Shown here in pieces: positions 12,619 to 19,539 of a DNA stretch of 24,496 nt; positions within the stretch are counted from its first letter, which is position 1, and each line of letters opens with the position of its first letter. The position numbers were made by a program, and so were the translations under genes. The DNA is from a virus, in IMG/VR virus record IMGVR_UViG_3300048556_000354, positions 1-24,496 of that record; one strand, 5' to 3'. A model generated the notes under the pieces. It did no database searches. It was not told where the DNA came from and saw nothing but the letters and a program-made list of their open reading frames with translations.

Positions 12619-12747
12619 TGGGAGCGAGCTTGTGAGGCTCACAGGCTGCGAGGTCGCAGTCGTGAAGCTGCCAGGCTCACCCAAGCTGCGCAGGATTGGA
12701 GCCAATCGGCTCCCAAGTTGTCAAGGTCTTGAGGATGTAAAGTCCTC
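12619..12747 (-). ncRNA. Structured leader RNA or multi-hairpin element
   Basis: Inverted repeats follow one another: AGCTTGTGAG/CTCACAGGCT (12627-12647), CTGCGA/TCGCAG (12646-12659), GGAGCC/GGCTCC (12698-12713), TCAAG/CTTGA (12721-12732) and GAGGA/TCCTC (12731-12747). A long-range 7-bp pairing, TGGGAGC (12619-12625) with GCTCCCA (12709-12715), could instead close a multi-branched fold with GATTGG/CCAATC inside. AGGCTCAC occurs twice directly. From the promoter at 12817-12846 the minus transcript would carry all of this as a leader of about 235 bases before the ATG at 12574. A regulatory RNA, an origin element or a packaging site are open options. Confidence 0.5.
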
Positions 12748-12816
12748 TTGTTTATTATCCTAGTCGGTAGCACGGCGAATTGCGACTGCGTCGGCTGGAA
12801 ATAATTATTTCTTAAT

Positions 12817-12846
12817 ATTCTAGTATGTTACAGCTGGGTGTGACAA
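12817..12846 (-). promoter_or_regulatory. Strong minus-strand promoter candidate
   Basis: On the minus strand TTGTCA (12841-12846) and TAGAAT (12817-12822) each match the sigma-70 consensus at five of six positions and are 18 bases apart in an AT-rich setting. No other promoter-like site in the non-coding region is as good. It points into the tiny-gene array, through the multi-hairpin element. Confidence 0.7.
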
Positions 12847-12948
12847 CTGGCGACTGGCACAGGGGTGGGGGCAGGGTCGCGGATCCCAGCGGCTGAACAC
12901 TAATACCCATACCCCAAATATATATTGGCCATTTTGTTGATTCTCAAT

Positions 12949-12972
12949 AAAAAACCCCTTCTTGCGAAGAGG
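12949..12972 (-). terminator. Intrinsic terminator after the small-terminase candidate
   Basis: On the minus strand CCTCTTC (12966-12972) and GAAGGGG (12955-12961) pair over 7 bp with one T-G pair around a GCAA tetraloop, followed by six T (12949-12954). It begins 28 bases after the stop at 13001. Confidence 0.85.
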
Positions 12973-13000
12973 TAATTAAGTCGGCGGGGGGAGGGTGTTG

Positions 13001-13384
13001 TTAATCCTGTTTGTCTTGAATCTTGATGGTCAAATCAGGCGCTTGAATATTGACGATCTCGGTGGACTCACCAATCACGCGCCCAATCGAATCCAAAACC
13101 TGGCTTGCGGTCTGCAATTGCCCCTTCTTGATGGCCTGATTAAACAGTTTGGTACGCATGTGCTGAAGCCGCGCCAACATATTTTCGCGGTCAGACTTCC
13201 AATCTTCATCAACGAGAAGCTTTACTTCGGCCCAATCACGCCAAGCGGTATTGATGCTGACCTGTTCCCGTTCAACATGTTCATAAACAAGTGCCCTAGC
13301 GGACAAACCCTCTAGCTGCCGACGATATAAACGCCGCACACGATCTTCTTTTGCATTTGTGGTACGGCGTTCGTCTTGAGTCAT
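13001..13384 (-). CDS. terS: Candidate terminase small subunit
   Basis: 127 residues from ATG 13384 (MTQDERRTTNAKEDRVRRLY), with GGAAAAGG upstream; a longer start at 13405 is possible. The N-terminal half carries a helix-turn-helix (LYRRQLEGLSARALVYEHV, then INTAWRDWAEVKLLV). The second half holds long helices suited to oligomerisation (MLARLQHMRTKLFNQAIKKG, LQTASQVLDSIGRVIG), and the tail 'VNIQAPDLTIKIQDKQD' looks like the strand that contacts large terminase or portal. HTH, oligomerisation helices and tail are the usual small-terminase layout, and large terminase lies next door. It is divergent from terL, which is unusual. The name is from context and layout. Confidence 0.68.
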   Translation of the reverse strand: MTQDERRTTNAKEDRVRRLYRRQLEGLSARALVYEHVEREQVSINTAWRDWAEVKLLVDEDWKSDRENMLARLQHMRTKLFNQAIKKGQLQTASQVLDSIGRVIGESTEIVNIQAPDLTIKIQDKQD

Positions 13385-13481
13385 GCTTGATACGACCTTT
13401 TCCAAGATCTTAACTGGTAGAAAGGCTTCTAGCCCCTATTGAAGGGGGGCAGGGGTCAAGAATCTGTGTAATGTGGCATTT
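13385..13481. promoter_or_regulatory. Divergent control region between terS-like and terL genes
   Basis: 97 bp. A plus-strand promoter candidate is TTGATA (13387-13392), 17 bases, TTAACT (13410-13415), -35 good and -10 weak. A hairpin CCCCT (13433-13437) / AGGGG (13443-13447) lies just before terL. The position between the two terminase genes also suits a packaging recognition site. None of this is proven. Confidence 0.35.
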
Positions 13482-14735
13482 ATGAGCCAAAAAACCGGAC
13501 CAATTGAGCTTCGATGGGCTCAAGGCCAAGTATTTTCGTGCGAAAAACGCTTCAGAGTTTTAGTAGCAGGCCGTCGTTTCGGCAAATCGTACTTGTCTTG
13601 CGTTGAATTGGTGCGTGGAGCGATTAATCGTCCTGGGGAGACATTTTTTTATTGTGCTCCGACGTATCGGATGGCAAAGGATATTGCATGGCGAGCCTTA
13701 AAGAAGCTTGTGCCACAAGTTTGGATCAAGAGCAAGAACGAAACCGATCTACGCCTTGAGTTAATCAATGGATCAACGATTGAGTTAAAGGGAACAGAGA
13801 ACGCAATGGCCTTGCGGGGTCGCAGCTTATCTGGGGTCGTATTGGATGAGGCTGCTTTTATGAGTTCGGACGTATGGTTTGAGGTGATCCGGCCTGCGTT
13901 AGCGGATAAGGAGGGTTGGGCATTATTTATTTCAACGCCGGACGGTACGGCTAGTTGGTTTTATGACTTGTGGTGTTATGTGCCGGAGGACGAGACAGGA
14001 TTATGGGAACGCTGGAGTTATACAACAATTGACGGTGGGAATGTTAGTAAGCGTGAGGTTGAGGCAGCACGCGCCCAACTTGACACGAGAACATTCCGCC
14101 AAGAATTTGAGGCAAGCTTCGAGAACCTTACGGGTCTTGTTGCAATCAGCTTTGGCGACGAAAACATCTCTCAAGAGGCGAAGGATATAAGCATCCAGCC
14201 ATTGCTTTTAGGAGTTGACTTTAACGTTGATCCAATGAGTGGTATTTGCGCGGTCAAGGACGGCGAAACGTTATATGTATTTGACGAGATTATGTTGACT
14301 GGCGGTGCAACAACCTGGGATTTTGCCGAGGAAGTTACACGTAGATATGGTGTGGATCGAAGAATTATTGCGTGCCCGGACCCTACAGGCGGAGCACGAA
14401 AGACAAGTGGGGTTGGTGTAACGGACCATGCAATTTTGCGGCGCAGTGGATTTACGGTCCAATCACCTAGGGCTGCATGGAAAATCCGCGACAAGATCAC
14501 AGCAGTCAACACTGCATTAATGGATGCATCTGGGACGCGAAGAACGGTGGTGCATCCAAGGTGCAAACACCTGATTAAATCGTTGCGAACACTGACTTAT
14601 GCGCCTGGGACAGGGCTGCCAAACAAGAATCTGGGAGTTGACCACGCGTTTGACGCATTCGGTTATTTAGTTTTACAACAGTTTAATTTGGCAAAACCGG
14701 AGACGATGGGCTCTACGTCTTATCGGCTGTATTGA
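13482..14735 (+). CDS. terL: Terminase large subunit (packaging ATPase/nuclease)
   Basis: 417 residues from ATG 13482 (MSQKTGPIELRWAQGQVFSC); GTG at 13473 would add three residues. The ATPase domain shows Walker A AGRRFGKS (29-36), Walker B VVLDEA (119-124, D122 and E123) and the coupling motif FISTPDG (149-155). The RNase H-like nuclease domain shows LLGVDFNVDP (D246), IIACPDPTG (D300) and LGVDHAFDAFGY (D387, D391), the expected three acidic clusters. It packages DNA into the prohead with the small subunit and the portal. Length fits siphovirus terminases. No clear Shine-Dalgarno. The 3' end overlaps the convergent zinc-ribbon gene by 16 bases. Confidence 0.95.
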   Translation: MSQKTGPIELRWAQGQVFSCEKRFRVLVAGRRFGKSYLSCVELVRGAINRPGETFFYCAPTYRMAKDIAWRALKKLVPQVWIKSKNETDLRLELINGSTIELKGTENAMALRGRSLSGVVLDEAAFMSSDVWFEVIRPALADKEGWALFISTPDGTASWFYDLWCYVPEDETGLWERWSYTTIDGGNVSKREVEAARAQLDTRTFRQEFEASFENLTGLVAISFGDENISQEAKDISIQPLLLGVDFNVDPMSGICAVKDGETLYVFDEIMLTGGATTWDFAEEVTRRYGVDRRIIACPDPTGGARKTSGVGVTDHAILRRSGFTVQSPRAAWKIRDKITAVNTALMDASGTRRTVVHPRCKHLIKSLRTLTYAPGTGLPNKNLGVDHAFDAFGYLVLQQFNLAKPETMGSTSYRLY

Positions 14736-14995
14736 GGTTGTTCTGGATGCGGCAATGTCACTCTGACTTGGTCGCCAGTACCAGCCCAAGATATGCACGG
14801 GCCAATATTTACTTCAGGTGCCTGAGCGGTGTACCAGCGGAAATCACAGCTATTGCAGTGTCTACGACGCACAGTTTCATAAGGCCCTTCAACGGTTTTC
14901 TTAGTCGTAACGACATGCACGCGAAAAGATCCGCACTTGGGACAGTTCAATGTGGTTGTTGATTGGGGCGAAGGACTAGAATAGGCCAAAGCCAA
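14720..14995 (-). CDS. Zinc-ribbon protein, antisense between terL and portal module
   Basis: 91 residues if the TTG at 14995 is used; an in-frame stop lies just upstream and there is no ATG, so TTG or a later alternative start must be used. Two cysteine pairs, CPKCGS and CNSCDFRW, separated by about 25 residues (with VVTTKKTVEGPYETVRRRH between) form a zinc ribbon. The pattern of 'CPKCGS...T...RRR..C..C..RW' resembles the zinc ribbon of NrdR-type regulators and of small phage transcription factors. The remainder is unremarkable. It is convergent with terL and lies 8 bp from the divergent basic-protein gene. A DNA-binding regulator is plausible. Confidence 0.68.
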   Translation of the reverse strand: MALAYSSPSPQSTTTLNCPKCGSFRVHVVTTKKTVEGPYETVRRRHCNSCDFRWYTAQAPEVNIGPCISWAGTGDQVRVTLPHPEQPQYSR

Positions 14996-15003
14996 GCCTC
15001 GTC

Positions 15004-15216
15004 ATGCCCCAAGGTCGCGGAACTTACGGAAGTAAAAAGGGGCGTCCTGCGAAGAAGAAAAAAGGGCTGTACGCAAATATTGCAGCAAAAAAGAAGCGAA
15101 TTGCGGCGGGATCTGGTGAAAAGATGAGAAAAGCGGGCGATCCTGGCGCACCAACCGCAAAAGACTTCAAAAAATCTGCTAAAACCGCTAAAAAGCCACC
15201 CAAAAAGAAGAAGTAA
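15004..15216 (+). CDS. Very basic lysine-rich small protein
   Basis: 70 residues starting MPQGRGTYGSKKGRPAKKKK and ending PKKKK; about a third is lysine or arginine. No fold is expected beyond short helices, and it is probably disordered and nucleic-acid binding. The opening 'MP-G-GTYGSKKGRP' is, from memory, typical of a family of small proteins found near portal or terminase genes in aquatic phages. Its stop overlaps the next start (TAATG). It could neutralise packaged DNA or be a minor virion protein. Confidence 0.72.
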   Translation: MPQGRGTYGSKKGRPAKKKKGLYANIAAKKKRIAAGSGEKMRKAGDPGAPTAKDFKKSAKTAKKPPKKKK

Positions 15217-15482
15217 TGGCTGAAAAGAAAAAACGCAAAAAGGGGCCAAACCTTAGCGTTGGCCGGGGTGAAAAACTTCCAGCAAGTAAAGGTGCTGGCC
15301 TGACTGCAAAAGGCAGGGCTAAATATAATAAAGAGACCGGTTCAAATTTAAAAGCACCTGTCACGGGCAAGCCTAAAACCAAAAAAGAAGCAGCACGCAA
15401 GAAATCTTTTTGTGCCCGCAGCAAGAGTTGGACTGGCGAAAGAGGTAAAGCCGCTCGAAGGAGATGGGGTTGCAACAACTAA
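15216..15482 (+). CDS. DUF6321-like basic protein
   Basis: 88 residues. After a lysine-rich start (MAEKKKRKKGPNLSVGRGEK) comes the core GLTAKGRAKYNKETGSNLKA, PVTGKPKTKK and AARKKSFCARSKSWTGERGK, ending in AARRRWGCNN. I associate this order (GLTAKGR-KYN, GSNLKAPVT, RKKSFCAR, RRW-C) with the DUF6321-type domain of phage proteins. The function of that family is unknown to me. Its start overlaps the previous stop. Two conserved-looking cysteines in the C-terminal part could bind metal. Confidence 0.75.
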   Translation: MAEKKKRKKGPNLSVGRGEKLPASKGAGLTAKGRAKYNKETGSNLKAPVTGKPKTKKEAARKKSFCARSKSWTGERGKAARRRWGCNN

Positions 15483-15502
15483 TCAGCGGTTAAAATAATG
15501 AC

Positions 15503-16954
15503 ATGACTTACTCCGTTCCAGGGCTCGTTCGGACCCATTTGGTCAGCAGCTCCTATATGGGGAGTGTTGACAGTCCATTTGTCCGAACACGGGCAGTGAT
15601 TGACCAGATGAAAGGCTGGGAAATCATGAAAGCCGTGGTGTCTGGCACTGAGTATTTACGTGATAACAGCGAAGCATTTCTACCGTTAGAGCCCCGCGAA
15701 GATTATTCCGCATATCTAGCGCGTGTAAATCGTGCTGTCTTCACGCCATATACCCAACGTTTGATTCGAGCGGCAGCAGGTTTGATTTTGCGTAAGCCAA
15801 TTAATATTGTTGGCGATCCATATTGGACAGAAGTTTTCAACAAAGATGTTGATGGCTGTGGTTCAGATCTGGATGAGTATGCACGTCGTCTAGTTATCTG
15901 TGCGTTGACCTATGGCCATTGCCATACGTTGGTTGACTTTCCCGCTCCAACAGAAGCCCGAAGCCTTGCAGAAGAGCGTGCATTAAACCGTCGTCCATAT
16001 TGGATTGAGGTTGATCCAACCAAGGTGTATGGCTGGCGTTTGGATCGTGAATCAAATTACGGCAACCTGACGCAAGTGCGTATTGGTGAGAAGGCTGTTG
16101 TCCCTGATGGTGAGTTCGGAGAAAAAGTTTATGACCAAATTCGTGTCATTGAGCCGGGTCGTTATCGCGTCTATCGGCAAGAAGAGCAAAAGAAAGCGAT
16201 GCAAGGGAATTTCCCATACCCCTCTTCGTTTGACCAATCAGACGCTACTGCGGAGTTTGAGCTTATTGAATCTGGGCCGTATTCACTTGATCAAGTCCCG
16301 CTGGTCACCATATACGCGAACAAGACGGACACGCTGACAAGCCGTCCACCGTTATTGGACATTGCTCATCTAAATCTTGCTCATTTCCAGCGCCAAGCTG
16401 ACTTGATTCACAGCTTGCACATCGCATCACAACCGATGCTGGTGCTTGAGGGGTGGGATGATCAGACTAAGGACATGGCTGTAAGTGTTAATTATGCGAT
16501 GGCGACACAGCCGGGAAACAAGGTCTATTACGTGGAGCCTGCCGCTAGTGCTTTTGAAGCGCAATCTGCGGAGATCCAAGAGTTACAGCAACAAATGGCG
16601 ACGTTGGGCATCAGCACGCTTAGCCAACAGAAATTCGTAGCTGAATCGGCTGACGCACGACGATTAGACCGTATCGACACAAATTCAATGCTGTCGATGG
16701 TTTCTATGGACCTGGAGTCAGGTTTGCAAAAGGCTTATAACCTTGCTGCTAATTACTTGGGTATTGAGCCACCTGAAGTAAAAATCAGCCGTGACTTTGA
16801 CCTTCAGCGTCTTATCGGCCAAGACATTACAGCGATGGCTCAACTATTCCAGGACAGCATTATTGATCGCGAAGAGTTCCGCGACATGTTGGTACAGGGT
16901 GAAATCTTGCCTAACGCAGCCGAATCGCAAGACCAGTCAACAGAGGTACAGTAG
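15503..16954 (+). CDS. Portal protein (DUF4055-type)
   Basis: 483 residues. It lies right after terminase and before the scaffold gene, and its sequence fits the DUF4055 group of portals: an N-terminal helical part (KGWEIMKAVVSGTEYLRDN, TPYTQRLIRAAAGLILRKP), a wing region (RRPYWIEVDPTKVYGWRLD) and the core 'PPLLDIAHLNLAHFQRQADL', which resembles the portal crown and stem helices. An Ala/Gln-rich segment (EIQELQQQMATLGIST) is followed by a helix with a Glu/Asp-rich end. The dodecameric portal is the DNA entry pore and the head-tail joint. The start ATG at 15503 lies 21 bases after the previous stop with no strong Shine-Dalgarno. Confidence 0.88.
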   Translation: MTYSVPGLVRTHLVSSSYMGSVDSPFVRTRAVIDQMKGWEIMKAVVSGTEYLRDNSEAFLPLEPREDYSAYLARVNRAVFTPYTQRLIRAAAGLILRKPINIVGDPYWTEVFNKDVDGCGSDLDEYARRLVICALTYGHCHTLVDFPAPTEARSLAEERALNRRPYWIEVDPTKVYGWRLDRESNYGNLTQVRIGEKAVVPDGEFGEKVYDQIRVIEPGRYRVYRQEEQKKAMQGNFPYPSSFDQSDATAEFELIESGPYSLDQVPLVTIYANKTDTLTSRPPLLDIAHLNLAHFQRQADLIHSLHIASQPMLVLEGWDDQTKDMAVSVNYAMATQPGNKVYYVEPAASAFEAQSAEIQELQQQMATLGISTLSQQKFVAESADARRLDRIDTNSMLSMVSMDLESGLQKAYNLAANYLGIEPPEVKISRDFDLQRLIGQDITAMAQLFQDSIIDREEFRDMLVQGEILPNAAESQDQSTEVQ

Positions 16955-16976
16955 GAGCACAACAGCTCTTATTCTC

Positions 16977-17084
16977 ATGGGACTTCGTTTTGAAGAGATC
17001 AATCCTCCCAAAAAAGAGGGATCATCAACTCCTGCTGCAAAGAAAGAAACTAAAAAAGCTAAAAGCAGTAAAGTAGAAGAGTAA
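16977..17084 (+). CDS. 35-residue lysine-rich peptide
   Basis: ATG at 16977, TAA at 17082-17084, between portal and scaffold genes. The peptide begins MGLRFEEINPPKKEGSSTPA and continues AKKETKKAKSSKVEE: a short hydrophobic start and a disordered Lys/Glu tail. GGAG lies far upstream (about 20 bases), so translation initiation is unclear. Small Lys-rich peptides at this locus are common in related aquatic phages as I recall them. Function unknown. Confidence 0.55.
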   Translation: MGLRFEEINPPKKEGSSTPAAKKETKKAKSSKVEE

Positions 17085-17097
17085 ATTACTTTTCACA

Positions 17098-17808
17098 ATG
17101 GAAGAACAAGTCATCCAGGAGACGCCCGTGGCGCCTTCTGAACAGCCCGTGGCTGAGACTGCGACTTCAACTCCCGCTGTAGACGTTTCAGCGTATGAGC
17201 AACAGATTCAAGCGTTAAAACTACGTGCTAACGAAGCCGAGGAAAAGTTCCAAGGCGTCAAAGGCAAGCTTGATGATGTTTACAAAAAACAAGACGATCA
17301 ACGCAGAAAAACGCTTGAGGACCAAGGTCAATGGAAAGACCTTTGGGAAGAGGCCAACAAAACTGCTCAAGATAAGCAACAGCAAATTGCTGACCTAGAG
17401 CGTCAATTGCAAGAGCTTCGGACGTCAAACGAAACTGCAGCAATGCAAACGTCTGCTTTGTCTGCAATTAGTCAGGCTGGAGCAATTAATGCTGAGCAGA
17501 TGCTGCAATTAGTGCAGAACGGTCTTAAAAAGTCTGAAGATGGCAGCGTCAAAGTTCTTGACGGTGGCGTCGAGCAAGACCTAGGTGTTTATTTAGCCAA
17601 GCTAAAAAATCCTGGCTCTGGCTTTGAACATCATTTCAAGCCAAGCACTCAAGCTGGCATGGGAGCTAAGCCTTCAACAGGAACTGCAGGTGCTGCAGGC
17701 ATCGCAAATCCTTGGCTAGAGGGTAGTATTAACTTAACAAAGCAAATGGCTTTGGATGCTTCCGACCCTGATCTTGCAGCTGTGCTCAGGAGAGAGGCCG
17801 GTAAGTAG
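17098..17808 (+). CDS. Capsid assembly scaffolding protein
   Basis: 236 residues. A Pro/Thr/Glu-rich N-terminus (QETPVAPSEQPVAETATSTP) leads into a long coiled coil (about 35-110: IQALKLRANEAEEKFQGVKG, DKQQQIADLERQLQELRTSN), then a helical region (AISQAGAINAEQMLQLVQN) and a Gly/Ala-rich linker with a C-terminal helix (NLTKQMALDASDPDLAAVLR). This is the usual look of siphovirus scaffolds, and the gene directly precedes the major capsid gene. It directs prohead assembly and is then released or digested. No protease motif is visible, so any maturation protease must lie elsewhere. Confidence 0.85.
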   Translation: MEEQVIQETPVAPSEQPVAETATSTPAVDVSAYEQQIQALKLRANEAEEKFQGVKGKLDDVYKKQDDQRRKTLEDQGQWKDLWEEANKTAQDKQQQIADLERQLQELRTSNETAAMQTSALSAISQAGAINAEQMLQLVQNGLKKSEDGSVKVLDGGVEQDLGVYLAKLKNPGSGFEHHFKPSTQAGMGAKPSTGTAGAAGIANPWLEGSINLTKQMALDASDPDLAAVLRREAGK

Positions 17809-17843
17809 TCCCAGTGGGACACCATCTCAAGTCCGTGACTTGA
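17808..17843 (+). other. Two small hairpins between scaffold and capsid genes
   Basis: GTCCC-AGT-GGGAC (17808-17820) is followed by TCAAGTC-CGT-GACTTGA (17827-17843), stems of 5 and 7 bp with 3-base loops. There is no T run, so they are not terminators. They may protect the capsid mRNA 5' end or mark an RNA processing site, raising capsid output over scaffold. Confidence 0.45.
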
Positions 17844-17873
17844 ACTTCCGCAAACATTATCCCTGAATAAGAA

Positions 17874-18953
17874 ATGGCTGCTCCATTTCAGAATTATTCC
17901 GGCGGTGTCCTACTAGCGGACATCGTCAAGAGGAATAATCTCAGCACTTATGTGTCTGAGGCCATCAAAGAGCGCAGCTTGTTTATCAAGTCTGGTGCTG
18001 TTGTCCGTAACTCACTGCTCGATTCCCGCTCAGGCGGTACTCGTATTCAAGTTCCCGAGTTCAATCCTGTATCTCCAACAGAAGAGATCATGGACGGGAC
18101 AGCTACGTGGGGCACCGGCTCCGGTGGCTACCTGACTCCACAAAAGATCGGTACTGGCACTCAAATTGCAAGCATCTGCCATCGCGGTTTCGCGTATGCC
18201 GTAGATGACATTGCAGTGTTGGCTGCTGGTGAAGATCCAATGCTTCACATCCGCAATCAGCTGGCTGATGCGATCAACAAGCTGAACAGCGCACGTCTGT
18301 TCTCACAGCTTGCTGGTTTGTTCGGCACTGCTCTTTCTGCCAACGCACTGGACAAAGGTAAGGCTGCTGCTTCTGGCGCAACCGAAGCCAACTTCCTCAG
18401 TGCAACCATGGTTGCTGAAGCACGCTCCAAGCTTGGAGAACGTGGTGAAGAGCTGGACACTCTGATTGTTCACCCTTCTGTTGCTTACTACCTGTATCAG
18501 GTAGGGATGCTGACCTTCTCTACTTCAGCACTTGCCGCTTCTGGCTCAGTGACCTGGGGTGGTGGTGGCGTAGGCATTGGCGCTCGCGAAGTTGGTGAGT
18601 TCGCAGGAATGCGAGTCGTTACCGACAGTTCAGTGAACACCGTTGCTCCTGGCACTGGTGGTCACCAACGTGAGTTCTACTGCTATCTGATTAAATCAGG
18701 CACCATCCTTGAAGGTGTGCAGCAGGAGCTTCGTATTGAAGCTGATCGCAACGTCCTCTCGAAGCAAGACGTGCTTTCTGTGGATTACCACAGCACCTAT
18801 CACGTGATGGGTACTAAGTGGTCTGACGCTGGTGACAACCCCACCAACGCTCATCTGGCTACCGCTAACAAGTGGGCTGCCACCTATGACATCGACCTGA
18901 TCCCTATGGTTCAGTTGACTGTCAACTCTCCGCTGGATACCAGCACCATCTGA
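17874..18953 (+). CDS. Major capsid protein (HK97-fold)
   Basis: 359 residues starting MAAPFQNYSGGVLLADIVKR. The content fits a HK97-like coat: an N-terminal arm, a strand-rich E-loop-like region (GGTRIQVPEFNPVSPTEEIM), the spine helix region (MLHIRNQLADAINKLNSARL) and a P-domain/A-domain C-terminal half (LGERGEELDTLIVHPSVAYY and AGMRVVTDSSVNTVAPGTGG). The phrase 'LIVHPSVAYYLYQVGML' and the following 'VVTD' are typical of capsid A-domains. It is the most abundant virion protein, forming hexamers and pentamers. Position after the scaffold gene and before the connectors confirms it. A strong hairpin follows its stop. Confidence 0.93.
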   Translation: MAAPFQNYSGGVLLADIVKRNNLSTYVSEAIKERSLFIKSGAVVRNSLLDSRSGGTRIQVPEFNPVSPTEEIMDGTATWGTGSGGYLTPQKIGTGTQIASICHRGFAYAVDDIAVLAAGEDPMLHIRNQLADAINKLNSARLFSQLAGLFGTALSANALDKGKAAASGATEANFLSATMVAEARSKLGERGEELDTLIVHPSVAYYLYQVGMLTFSTSALAASGSVTWGGGGVGIGAREVGEFAGMRVVTDSSVNTVAPGTGGHQREFYCYLIKSGTILEGVQQELRIEADRNVLSKQDVLSVDYHSTYHVMGTKWSDAGDNPTNAHLATANKWAATYDIDLIPMVQLTVNSPLDTSTI

Positions 18954-18969
18954 TCTTGATCAGAGCAAA

Positions 18970-18991
18970 GGCCCTACCATTAGGTGGGGCC
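18970..18991 (+). terminator. Strong hairpin after the capsid gene, leaky terminator candidate
   Basis: GGCCCTACC (18970-18978) and GGTGGGGCC (18983-18991) pair over 9 bp with one T-G pair and a 4-base loop. The following ACCTTATTATTGTCTT is only moderately T-rich, so termination is probably partial. This would make capsid mRNA exceed that of downstream genes. Confidence 0.6.
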
Positions 18992-19007
18992 ACCTTATTA
19001 TTGTCTT

Positions 19008-19538
19008 ATGGCTGCCACGATCAACGCCACACTCAAGAGTGAGACAGCCAACAGCTTTGTGACGTTGGCAGAGGCAGACGCGTATTTTGAAACCGTCCCA
19101 AGCTCAACGCAGTGGGACAACAAACAAGACGACAACAAAAATCGTGCTTTGATTTCAGCTACAAGCTGGATCGACACATTGAATTTCTATGGTGATCGTT
19201 GCGATTCAAGCCAAGCCTTAAGTTGGCCCCGCAATAATTATCATGTCGATCGCGTAGAACTGACCTGTTCGGCAATTCCAAACGCAATTAAAAAAGCTAC
19301 ATATCTATTAGCGTTTGAACTGGCTAATGACACGGACGCGATTACAGGGACTACCGGCGATAAGGGGTTATACGAAGAAGTCGAACTCGGAGACCTTAAG
19401 GTCAAGTACAACACTTCCAGCCAAGCTACTGGAACTATCAATAACGTATTCGACGTTTACCCTTGGCTGCAGTCTTATCTTGGTGCTTATTGCCTTGGAG
19501 GTTCTGGCTCTTATCAAGTTCGTATGGTGAGGGGTTGA
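19008..19538 (+). CDS. Head-tail connector, DnaT-like (PF20557-type)
   Basis: 176 residues from ATG 19008 (MAATINATLKSETANSFVTL); the frame opens earlier but that ATG lies within the hairpin after the capsid gene. The sequence fits a family annotated as DnaT-like ssDNA-binding protein, in fact a phage head-tail connector: 'NSFVTLAEADAYFETVPSST', 'NRALISATSWIDTLNFYGDR' and 'ALSWPRNN', then a helix 'AIKKATYLLAFELAND'. Those proteins ring the portal as adaptor. It begins the usual run of connector genes. The C-terminal part (DVYPWLQSYLGAYCLGG) is less conserved. Confidence 0.82.
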   Translation: MAATINATLKSETANSFVTLAEADAYFETVPSSTQWDNKQDDNKNRALISATSWIDTLNFYGDRCDSSQALSWPRNNYHVDRVELTCSAIPNAIKKATYLLAFELANDTDAITGTTGDKGLYEEVELGDLKVKYNTSSQATGTINNVFDVYPWLQSYLGAYCLGGSGSYQVRMVRG

Positions 19539-19539
19539 G

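Larger units (their letters stand above)
12575..12948. other. Non-coding region between tiny-gene array and terminase
   Basis: No convincing gene in 374 bases. It holds, right to left, an AT-rich stretch (12901-12950), a GC-rich stretch, a minus-strand promoter candidate (12817-12846), an AT-rich patch (12800-12830) and a dense set of inverted repeats (12619-12747), then the AACCA-rich leader of the 12574 gene. Plus-strand frames of 60-63 codons cross it, but they overlap the repeats and the 12574 gene and I do not support them. Its position beside the small-terminase candidate also allows a packaging site. Confidence 0.6.

Noticed and set aside
12619-12715. tRNA-like cloverleaf with a 7-bp closing stem
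   Set aside because: There is no T-loop (TTCRA), no D-arm or anticodon arm of the right size and no CCA-adjacent discriminator layout. It is a multi-branched fold but not a tRNA.
12575-12720. Minus-strand open frame ending with an ATGA overlap at the 12574 start
   Set aside because: It has no ATG or GTG at a plausible place, and the translation is a Ser/Thr/Pro-rich product of the repeats.
12541-12763. Plus-strand frames of 60-63 codons in the non-coding region
   Set aside because: One overlaps the 12398-12574 gene, neither has a ribosome site, and they cross the inverted-repeat cluster. Part of one (RGRSREAARLTQAAQDW) looks helix-like, so this is a judgement call.
5940-12770. Repeated CTAGGATAA sequence near 5945 and 12757 (minus strand) as a phage promoter family
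   Set aside because: Only two copies, without a shared -35 at a consistent distance, so not enough to call a promoter class.
13963-14566. Alternative frames within terL on both strands
   Set aside because: They are shadows of a gene with all ATPase and nuclease motifs intact.
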